From NCBI GenBank assembly GCA_050743205.1, contig JBOGEA010000186.1:1-11499 (forward strand): a DNA stretch of 11,499 nt. Direction: 5' to 3'. Shown piece after piece: positions 6,338 to 11,499 of the stretch; the stretch's first letter is position 1, and each line of letters opens with the position of its first letter. The position numbers and the translations under genes were made by a program. This DNA comes from JBOGED01 sp050743205 (GTDB taxonomy: Bacteria; Actinomycetota; Nitriliruptoria; Euzebyales; Egibacteraceae). The notes below the pieces were generated by a model. It did no database searches. It saw nothing but the letters and a program-made list of their open reading frames with translations, and was not told the DNA's origin.

Positions 6338-7521
6338 TACGACGTACCGTCCAAGGGGAGCCGCGCCCAGACTCGGAAGCCGCCCCGCGGTCCGGGGCCG
6401 GCCTCCAGCTCGCCGCCAGTCGCCGCCGCCCGTTCGCGCATCCCCAGCAGCCCTGTGCCACCGGCCAGATGTCCGATGTCGGGCACGCCGCGGCCGTTGT
6501 CATCGATCTGGAGGATCAGATCGTGCGGTCCGTAGGTCAGCGACAGCTTGGCGGACGCCTGGCCCGCGTGCCGAGCGACGTTCGTGAGCGACTCCTGCGC
6601 GATCCGGTAAGCGGCAAGGTCGACCTGTGCGGGCAACGGTCGCGGCGCGCCCGTCACGGACACGTCCACCTGCAGGGGCACTCCAGCGACGAGTTCGTCC
6701 AGGCGCGCAAGGCTGGGGGCCGGCGCCCGAGGCGGCGCCTCCTCGTCCACCTGGCGCAGCACACCAAGGGTCCCTCGCAGCTCACGCAGCGCTTCCTTGC
6801 TCGTCTCGTTGATCGCGAGCAGCGCGCGGCGAGCATACTCAGGCTGCGTGTCCAGAAGGTGGGCGGCGACCCCGGCCTGGATCTTGATGATCGAGATGCT
6901 GTGTGCCAGCACGTCGTGCAGCTCACGGGCGATCCGCAGCCGCTCGGCCTCCACCGCGTGTCGCTCCGCTTCCGCCAGGCGGGCACGGTGGTTTCGCACC
7001 ACCTCGCCCGCGAGGACGGACAGCGTCATCCACCCGACGAAGAACAACGACCCTACAACGTCCATCGTATGGCCGCCCACGAACAGCACGTCCTCGGCGA
7101 GGAACAGCCCGTAGGTCGAGAGGGCGGCGACGGCGACCATCCACACCCGCTGCCCCAGGACGGTCGCTATGAACACCGCCACATAGATCGAAATGATGTA
7201 CAGGGCGCCCGGATAGCTCAGTGCGTCATAGACGAACCCCGCCGTGACCGTGGCCGCCATCACCGCATTCGGTCGGCGGCGGCTGGCCATCAGCGAGGCT
7301 CCGCCTGTGACCAGCAGCGCGTAGCCGAGCCAGTCGAGCGGGCGCACGCCAACCGCGTCGCTCGCCACGAGCGCGCTGCCGATCACCTGGGCGGCCACGA
7401 CCGCCAGCGCCAGCGCGACGTCAGCCGCCGTGGCCAGGGGAGCACGCGCTGAGCGGAAGGCTCGCATGTCGATACGGTAAGTCACGCGCTGCCCCCCGTC
7501 ATCGGGTCCTGGGGTAGCCAT
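6337..7521 (-). CDS. DesK/NarX-like sensor histidine kinase (HisKA_3)
   Basis: A 394-residue membrane kinase. Several hydrophobic segments between about residues 30 and 172 form a multi-pass sensor region without an obvious extracytoplasmic domain. A coiled linker (about 175-197) leads to the HisKA_3 H-box RIARELHDVLAHSIS, with His202 as phospho-acceptor. The ATPase domain has N-box QESLTNVARHA (309-319), DDNGRG (340-345) and GTGLLGMRER (355-364). All catalytic motifs are intact. It should phosphorylate the response regulator whose gene overlaps its stop. The ATG at 7521 follows GGGAG at good spacing but overlaps the upstream membrane gene by 23 bases. A GTG at 7485 (…MTYRID) behind a G-rich tract is an alternative start just after the upstream stop. 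The signal sensed is unknown. Confidence 0.92.
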   Translation of the reverse strand: MATPGPDDGGQRVTYRIDMRAFRSARAPLATAADVALALAVVAAQVIGSALVASDAVGVRPLDWLGYALLVTGGASLMASRRRPNAVMAATVTAGFVYDALSYPGALYIISIYVAVFIATVLGQRVWMVAVAALSTYGLFLAEDVLFVGGHTMDVVGSLFFVGWMTLSVLAGEVVRNHRARLAEAERHAVEAERLRIARELHDVLAHSISIIKIQAGVAAHLLDTQPEYARRALLAINETSKEALRELRGTLGVLRQVDEEAPPRAPAPSLARLDELVAGVPLQVDVSVTGAPRPLPAQVDLAAYRIAQESLTNVARHAGQASAKLSLTYGPHDLILQIDDNGRGVPDIGHLAGGTGLLGMRERAAATGGELEAGPGPRGGFRVWARLPLDGTS

Positions 7522-7957
7522 GGCTGCTCCCAGCTGCTCCCAGCGCGGCTCTCGCGGCGCGTGTCGACAGCGCGGCCATGCCCGTGACGAGCAGTACCAC
7601 CATCACGGCGTGGTAGGTGTCGTTGAGCACGGTGTGCGGCCCGCGGCCCGCCGCGATCGCGGAGATGCCGAGGAGCACGCCGGCCAGCGCGAAGGCGTGC
7701 GCGGCGAATACCGCCAGCCAGGCCCAGGTCTGGCGGGTCAGCGCGGCGTAAGCGCCGATGGCGAGGGCCAGCCCGCACAGCGACTCCACGATCACCGCGG
7801 GCACGATCAGGGGTTCGGCGAGGACCGCGAACCCCAGCGGGATGCGCACACCCGCGTGCAGCAGCGCCCCGAGGAAGAACGACACGGCGTAGAGCGCGGC
7901 GAGCGCTCCGGCGGCCGTCGCCAGGTTGGTCCCGCGCTCGATGACAGTCTGGTTCAT
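7499..7957 (-). CDS. Four-helix membrane protein of unknown function
   Basis: This 152-residue protein has about four membrane segments (roughly 12-35, 50-72, 78-102 and 114-133) and a short polar, basic C-terminal tail. I do not recognise a named family and see no catalytic motif. The ATG at 7957 has an AAAGGA ribosome site six bases upstream, which supports this start. Its 3' end overlaps the histidine kinase by 23 bases, so it is probably made together with the kinase and regulator. It could be an accessory sensor or a transport-related subunit, but this is only inference from position. Confidence 0.75.
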   Translation of the reverse strand: MNQTVIERGTNLATAAGALAALYAVSFFLGALLHAGVRIPLGFAVLAEPLIVPAVIVESLCGLALAIGAYAALTRQTWAWLAVFAAHAFALAGVLLGISAIAAGRGPHTVLNDTYHAVMVVLLVTGMAALSTRAARAALGAAGSSHGYPRTR

Positions 7958-8706
7958 GTCAGGTCCTTTGCTGTCAGCGCGTGAGCGGACGCCCGCTCAC
8001 CAAGGTCTGGTGAAGCTGAGCAGGCCAGCCGGAGATCGCGTTGTCGGTGATCTGTAGGCTCAGTCTCATTGCGTCTCCTTACCGCGGGTGTGGCGGCTGG
8101 GACTGCAGGTGTGCGTCTGCCGAGAGGCCGCGTGGCGGCCTCCTCGCGGTGGCCGCGAGTTCGGTGGCGGCCTCGTGCGGCGCGTTCGGTGGCCAGCCGG
8201 CGGCCTCGTGGGGTCTTGCCCCAGGGCTTGTCAACCGAGATCACGGCGGCGAACCCGAGCATCAGCAGGTGGGCGGCCGACCCGGCAACCAGCGGCCATG
8301 CCGCCGAGACGACGCCCGCCCCGCCCACGCCGGTCGCTGCCGCCGCGGTTGTCGCGGCGGTCGCCTGCTGGACCCACTGGCCGGTCAGTCCTATCCCGGT
8401 GACGATGACCGCGAAGGTCAGGACGAGCTTGACGATCACCCAGTAATGCTGGAACAGCCCCCAGGGCGTCGTGACCGATAGCGCGACGCCCGTCAGCAGC
8501 GTGCCGGCCGCGAATACGGGGATGGCCACGTTGCCGACGTGGCCCATAAGGGCGTAGCCCGCCATTGCGAGCGTCGGCTCGCGGGTGGCCGCGGCGCTGA
8601 TGGCGAGGACGAGCATCGCGACGACCAGGCCGAGCCATCCCCCCGAGACGACGACGTGGGCCGCACGCACGAGCGTGCGGGGTCGCCCCGAAAGCTGCGG
8701 GATCAT
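7954..8706 (-). CDS. Four-helix membrane protein (DUF2269-like), probably frameshifted near its 3' end
   Basis: The first 165 residues or so look like a small integral membrane family: TLVRAAHVVVSGGWLG, a second helix after a Gly-His turn, TTPWGLFQHYWVIVKL, and a last helix ending ISVDKPWGKTP. About four membrane segments are visible (roughly 15-40, 55-80, 86-108 and 135-158). The pattern resembles DUF2269-type proteins of unknown function. The open frame as read continues to 7954 with a long Arg-rich tail and overlaps the next gene as ATGA. That tail looks wrong. Shifting frame between about 8225 and 8190 gives a more GC3-rich ending that stops at TAA 8081-8079. The start at 8706 follows GAGGG. 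An in-frame ATG at 8757 overlaps the permease remnant stop as ATGA and is an alternative. The function is unknown. Confidence 0.65.
   Translation of the reverse strand: MIPQLSGRPRTLVRAAHVVVSGGWLGLVVAMLVLAISAAATREPTLAMAGYALMGHVGNVAIPVFAAGTLLTGVALSVTTPWGLFQHYWVIVKLVLTFAVIVTGIGLTGQWVQQATAATTAAAATGVGGAGVVSAAWPLVAGSAAHLLMLGFAAVISVDKPWGKTPRGRRLATERAARGRHRTRGHREEAATRPLGRRTPAVPAATPAVRRRNETEPTDHRQRDLRLACSASPDLGERASAHALTAKDLT
7974..8069 (-). CDS. Candidate 31-residue small protein
   Basis: The ATG at 8069 is preceded by AAGGAG with a five-base spacer, the best ribosome site in this operon. The frame encodes a 31-residue peptide, MRLSLQITDN and on to SGRPLTR, with no membrane segment or Cys. It stops 16 bases before the next membrane protein. 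By hand count 25 of 31 codons end in G or C, against 20 of 38 in the competing long frame over the same bases. A stop codon (TAA, 8081-8079) for a shifted reading of the upstream gene overlaps the start of this ribosome site, a normal gene-gene junction. I do not recognise the peptide. It may be a small protein, a translational coupler or a leader. Confidence 0.45.
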   Translation of the reverse strand: MRLSLQITDNAISGWPAQLHQTLVSGRPLTR

Positions 8707-8753
8707 TGGCCCTCGACGGGCGGGGGCTCCTGTCGCCGGTGTGTGAGAGAAGA

Positions 8754-8996
8754 TCATGCGAAGACCCAGCGGGCCGGGCGGCGCGGGTGGAAGGCGACAA
8801 GGGTGGTGAACACCACAAGGATGCCGAGCGTCCATGGCATCGCGGCGGCGACGTCGTCTGCCGTAGGCCGCCGAGATGACGGCGGCGATGGGTTGTCGGG
8901 CGGCGAAGGCCTGCAACCAGGCTGACATCGACTCGATCGGGACGAAGGCGAGACGGTCAGCTTGGTGAGGCCGGACAGTGGAGTTCGGTCCTTCAT
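8754..8996 (-). pseudogene. ABC-2 type transporter permease remnant (internal deletion plus frameshift)
   Basis: Two frames together carry the last part of an ABC-2/DrrB-type permease. The first gives LAFVPIESMSAWLQAFAARQ and PIAAVISAAYG, the conserved segment before the final helix. After a frame change at about 8860-8865, the other frame gives DDVAAAMPWTLGILVVFTTL and then AFHPRRPARWVF, the last helix and basic tail. Such permeases are about 250 residues; here fewer than 80 codons remain. The ATG at 8996 has an excellent AAGGAGG site and begins MKDRTPLSGLTKLT, like the N-terminus of a permease. This suggests that the original start and ribosome site survive with the middle deleted. No ATPase partner gene is present. 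The stop at 8754 overlaps an ATG for the next membrane gene. Confidence 0.6.
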
Positions 8997-9354
8997 TTGT
9001 GGGCCTCCTTGCAGCGCTTGCAGGGGTGCGGTGGGCGCACTGCCTGGCCGTTGTCGAATCATGGCCTGACGATATGGAACGAAGGCTGATCTGCCGTCCC
9101 ACGGCGGGAGGCAGTTCGATTACGCCCACTGACGTAGACGCGGGCTTGGCAGCCGCCCCACGTCGTAGTCGTAGGCCGATGGAGGCGCTGCCCCGCTGCC
9201 GGCGCCTCCCGGTTTTACCCCAACTCCGACTTGGGGGCGCATGCGCCCCCAAGTCGGAGTTGGGGTGCCAGTCCCCCCGCCCCTTGCGCGCGGACACGGG
9301 CTACGGGCTACGGGTTTGGAGCGCCGGCGACCGTCGACGGGTGGAGGCTGCGGG
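8997..9354. other. Gene-free stretch between glcD and the membrane/signalling operon
   Basis: About 360 bases follow glcD on the minus strand. I see no plausible gene on either strand. The minus-strand frame that runs through it is Arg/Pro/Ser-rich and lacks a credible start. It holds the strong ribosome site before the permease remnant (about 9008-9002), a 50-bp perfect palindrome (9217-9266) and three tandem 7-mers ACGGGCT/ACGGGCT/ACGGGTT (9296-9316). A promoter for the downstream operon would be expected here, but I cannot point to its boxes. Confidence 0.6.
9217..9266. repeat. Perfect 50-bp palindrome (25-bp arms, no spacer)
   Basis: ACCCCAACTCCGACTTGGGG continues to GCGCA at 9241 and is followed immediately by its exact reverse complement, with the axis between 9241 and 9242. 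I checked all 25 base pairs. It starts 89 bases beyond the glcD stop. Neither strand has a T run on its 3' side, so it is not a classical intrinsic terminator. It could stop glcD transcripts without a U tract, or be a dispersed palindromic repeat. Confidence 0.9.
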
Positions 9355-10809
9355 TCACAGGCGGTCGATGAGGCCGGCGGCCTCAAGGGGGTGGGGTCGG
9401 TAGGGGCCGGGGCGGTCGCCGCAGAGTCGGGGCGTCGGGAAGATCTTGTCGGGGTTGGAGATCCCGGCCGGGTCGAAAGCGGCTCGGACCCGGTTCATGA
9501 CGGCGAGATCCTCTTGCGAGAACATCTTGGGCATCGAGCAGGCTTTGTCGGTGCCGACGCCGTGCTCGCCGGTGATCGATCCGCCCTGCGAGACGCACAG
9601 CTCGACGATGGCGATCGCCAGCCGCTCGGCGCGCTCGGCCTCGCCCTGGACCGCGCTGTCGTAGAGGATCAGTGGGTGCAGGTTGCCGTCGCCGGCGTGG
9701 AACACGTTCGCGACGCGCAGGCCGGCCTCGCGGGCCATCTCGGCGATGCGGTCGAGCGTGGAGCCCAGCCGGACCCGCGGGATGACGCCGTCCTGCACGA
9801 AGTAGTCGGGTGACAGGCGTCCCATCGCGGCGAACGCGGCCTTGCGGCCTTTCCAGATCAGCGCGCGCTCGCCCGCGCTGGCGGCGATGCGGATCCGGGA
9901 CGCGCCGGCGGTGCGGCAGATCCGCCGCACGGCCTCGAACTCGGCCTCGACCTCGAGTGTGGGCCCGTCCAGCTCGACGACCAGCGCCGCGCCGGCGCCC
10001 AGCGAGTAGCCCGCGCCGGTCGCCGCCTCGCACGCCTCGATCGCCAGCGCGTCGAGCATCTCGACAGCGGCGGGCACGATCCCCGCGGCGACGATCCCGG
10101 TGACCGCGTCGCCCGCCGCCGCCGGGCTGGCGAAGTCCGCGACCAGCGTCTGCACGTGCTGTGGCGTCCGCAGCAGCCGGACCACGACTTTGGTCGCGAT
10201 GCCGCACGTGCCCTCCGCGCCGACGAACACGCCGCGCAGGTCGTAGCCGGGTGGGTCCAGGGTGGAGGCGCCCAGTTCGACGACCTCGCCGTCGGGCATG
10301 ACGACCTCGAGCGCGAGCACATGGTTCGTCGTGAACCCGTACTTCAGGCAGTGAGCGCCACCCGAGTTCTCGGCCACGTTCCCGCCGATCGAGCACACCG
10401 CCTGGCTGGACGGGTCGGGCGCGTAGTAGAGGTCGTAGGGGGCGACGGCCTGCGAGATCTGCAGGTTGGTCACGCCCGGCTCGACGACGGCCCGGCGGTT
10501 GGGCGCGTCGACCGCCAGGATCCGGCACATGCGGGTCAGCGCGACGAGCACGCCTCCGGCGTGGGGCAGCGCCCCTCCCGACAGCCCCGTGCCCGACCCG
10601 CGGGCGACGAACGGCACGCCCTGGCGGGCGCAGGCGCGGACGACGGCGGCGACCTGCGCGGTCGTGGTGGGCAGGACGACCAGCCCTGGCGTCACGCGGT
10701 ACCCGGTCAGCCCGTCGCACTCGTACGTGCGCATCTGGGTGCGCTCCCACAGGCAGCCCCGCTCGCCGAGCAGCGCGACGAACTCCCGCCGCAGCCTCTC
10801 CAACGCCAT
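9355..10809 (-). CDS. glcD: Glycolate oxidase FAD-linked catalytic subunit GlcD
   Basis: A 484-residue protein matching GlcD over its full length. The PCMH-type FAD domain (about 40-215) contains FVARGSGTGLSGGALPHAGG (67-86), the PDPSS turn (131-135), SIGGNVAENSGGAHCLKYG (140-158) and GVFVGAEGTCGI (193-204). The C-terminal FAD-oxidase domain has VFHAGDGNLHPL (369-380) and TGEHGVGTDK (413-422), which include the His residues expected near flavin and substrate. With GlcE and GlcF it oxidises glycolate to glyoxylate and delivers electrons to the membrane. The ATG at 10809 follows GGGAG at suitable spacing. The gene is on the same strand as glcE and glcF but about 3.8 kb away, with a two-component operon in between. 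A D-lactate dehydrogenase of the same family is the main alternative, but glcE and glcF nearby favour glycolate. Confidence 0.92.
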   Translation of the reverse strand: MALERLRREFVALLGERGCLWERTQMRTYECDGLTGYRVTPGLVVLPTTTAQVAAVVRACARQGVPFVARGSGTGLSGGALPHAGGVLVALTRMCRILAVDAPNRRAVVEPGVTNLQISQAVAPYDLYYAPDPSSQAVCSIGGNVAENSGGAHCLKYGFTTNHVLALEVVMPDGEVVELGASTLDPPGYDLRGVFVGAEGTCGIATKVVVRLLRTPQHVQTLVADFASPAAAGDAVTGIVAAGIVPAAVEMLDALAIEACEAATGAGYSLGAGAALVVELDGPTLEVEAEFEAVRRICRTAGASRIRIAASAGERALIWKGRKAAFAAMGRLSPDYFVQDGVIPRVRLGSTLDRIAEMAREAGLRVANVFHAGDGNLHPLILYDSAVQGEAERAERLAIAIVELCVSQGGSITGEHGVGTDKACSMPKMFSQEDLAVMNRVRAAFDPAGISNPDKIFPTPRLCGDRPGPYRPHPLEAAGLIDRL

Positions 10810-10994
10810 GCCTGCTCCCGTCCACGGTCCTGCGAAGAGCCGTCCCCCACGCTACCCGTCTGACTCCTGACTCCGAATCAGGGGGCTGCCCTCTGGCAGT
10901 GGGGTGCCGTGATGGGGAATATCCACGTTGACGCACCGTCTGGGGGTCTCGCGCAACTCCGCTTCACGGGATGCGCACCGGATTGAAGGTATGA
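10810..10994. promoter_or_regulatory. Divergent intergenic region between glcD and the sigma-factor gene
   Basis: These 185 bases must hold the start signals for glcD (leftward) and the sigma-like gene (rightward). Rightward, a TTGACG at 10928-10933 is a good -35 match, but I find no good -10 at 17-18 bases, so it is weak. Leftward, a TAGCGT-like -10 lies close to glcD without a clear -35. A small inverted repeat, CCTGA (10866-10870) and TCAGG (10878-10882), could be an operator half-site pair. GAAGG at 10985-10989 is the ribosome site for the sigma gene. Confidence 0.35.
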
Positions 10995-11387
10995 ATGGGT
11001 GTGGAGACGAATCAGCAGTTGCAGTGCTCGGGGAGCGCCTCGGTCCTCGAGCGCGATGACGCCGCGCTTGTGCGCGCCGCCGCCGATGGGGACGATCTCG
11101 CCTGGTCAGCCCTAGTGCAGCGCTTCGCCGGCTTGGTCTGGGCAGCCACCCAGGACTACGGGCTGGGTGCCACCGACGCGGCCGACGTGTCCCGGGTGAC
11201 CTGGCTGCGTCTCGGGCAGCACCTGCGCCGCCTGCCGGACTCCGGCCAGGTGGGCATCTGGCTGGCGCGCACCGCCTGCCAGGAGAGCCGGCGGTCCCTG
11301 CTCCTGAGCGGCCAGGTGGCGGCGCACGACCGGCTCATAGCCGGCCCGCGCGCGGAGGCCTTCGGGCTGGGAGGCCGCTGCGCGTAA
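10995..11387 (+). pseudogene. ECF-like sigma-70 factor fragment: region 2 only, truncated
   Basis: The 130-residue product has ALVRAAADGDDLAWSALVQR, FAGLVWAATQDYGLGATDAADV, TWLRLGQHLRRL and VGIWLARTACQESRRSLL (about 24-103). This is region 2 of an actinobacterial ECF-like sigma factor (core RNA polymerase binding and -10 recognition). Such proteins are usually about 170-200 residues and need region 4 for the -35 element. Here similarity stops near residue 105. The frame ends at a TAA in the first copy of an 18-bp tandem repeat, with no region 4 seen before the window edge. The ATG at 10995 follows GAAGG at good spacing, so the fragment could still be translated. Whether it is dead, or a region-2-only competitor for core polymerase, cannot be told. 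The usual DVxQ of region 2.2 reads DVSR, which may mark decay. Confidence 0.65.
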
Positions 11388-11406
11388 GGAGGCCGCTGCG
11401 CGTAAG
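11371..11406 (+). repeat. Perfect tandem 18-bp duplication at the sigma-fragment stop
   Basis: GAGGCCGCTGCGCGTAAG occurs at 11371-11388 and again immediately at 11389-11406. The TAA that ends the sigma-factor frame lies in the first copy. In another frame the unit reads EAAARK twice, which I regard as incidental. Confidence 0.9.
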
Positions 11407-11424
11407 AGCGTGTTGGGGGAACTG

Positions 11425-11460
11425 GCGTGAAGGGTCTGATCCGCCTCTGCGTGAAGGGTC
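11425..11460 (+). repeat. Spaced 12-bp direct repeats
   Basis: GCGTGAAGGGTC occurs at 11425-11436 and 11449-11460, a 24-bp period. A related GCGAAGGGCC lies near 11472. The sequence from 11388 to the window end contains no gene I can support. It may be a repeat array continuing beyond the edge. Confidence 0.7.
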
Positions 11461-11499
11461 GCGCCTCGTCGGGTTTCGCTCGCGAAGGGCCTTTTAGGT

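Noticed and set aside
9217..9266. Classical rho-independent terminator
   Set aside because: No T tract follows the hairpin on either strand; the only T run is on its 5' side. It is therefore listed as a palindromic repeat.
8758..9297. Upstream extension of the long minus-strand frame before the membrane protein
   Set aside because: It passes through the gene-free stretch and permease remnant with basic, low-complexity sequence. Membrane-protein similarity starts only near 8706.
9383..10936. 517-codon minus-strand open frame
   Set aside because: Shifted-frame shadow of glcD, dominated by Arg and Pro.
10928..10960. Promoter with TTGACG -35 for the sigma-like gene
   Set aside because: No acceptable -10 at the right distance; mentioned only within the intergenic entry.
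11371..11406. EAAARK-EAAARK helical repeat protein
   Set aside because: The frame has no start or context and stops at once. It is the incidental reading of an 18-bp tandem duplication.

Overview
The window is very GC-rich with tightly packed, overlapping genes. Its gene families (ECF-type sigma factor, DesK/NarL-type two-component pair, GlcDEF glycolate oxidase, malyl-CoA-lyase-like enzyme, HTTM/vitamin-K-carboxylase-like protein) fit a chromosomal segment of a high-GC actinobacterium. I cannot name the lineage from the sequence alone.

Left edge (1-1296, + strand): the C-terminal part of an HTTM-domain protein is followed by a ribbon-helix-helix-like antitoxin. Its PIN toxin partner is cut off after about 36 residues. 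Next comes a transposase-less inverted-repeat element of about 270 bp that contains two related hairpins.

Centre-left (1297-5514, - strand): four co-directional genes, read from right to left, are glcE, glcF, an Mcl/CitE-type CoA-ester lyase and mobA. They abut or overlap, except for a 13-bp gap before mobA. GlcE and GlcF are glycolate oxidase subunits. Glyoxylate from that enzyme can be condensed with acetyl-CoA or propionyl-CoA by a malyl-CoA lyase, so the first three genes read as a glycolate/glyoxylate assimilation unit. mobA (molybdenum cofactor guanylyltransferase) is the odd member and carries a seven-copy 18-24 bp repeat inside its coding sequence.

Centre-right (5627-8996, - strand): a signalling and membrane-protein operon separates glcE from glcD. 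In transcription order it has an internally deleted, frameshifted ABC-2 permease remnant; a four-helix membrane protein whose 3' end looks frameshifted; a possible 31-residue small protein with a strong ribosome binding site; a second four-helix membrane protein; a DesK-like histidine kinase; and a NarL/LuxR response regulator.

Right edge (8997-11499): a roughly 360-bp stretch without a gene contains a loop-free perfect 50-bp palindrome. Then come glcD (FAD subunit of glycolate oxidase, - strand), a divergent intergenic region, and a sigma factor (+ strand) that retains only region 2 and ends at a tandem 18-bp repeat containing stop codons. The edges thus show repeated gene decay (toxin, permease, sigma factor, membrane protein) around intact metabolic genes. 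I see no tRNA, rRNA or CRISPR array.
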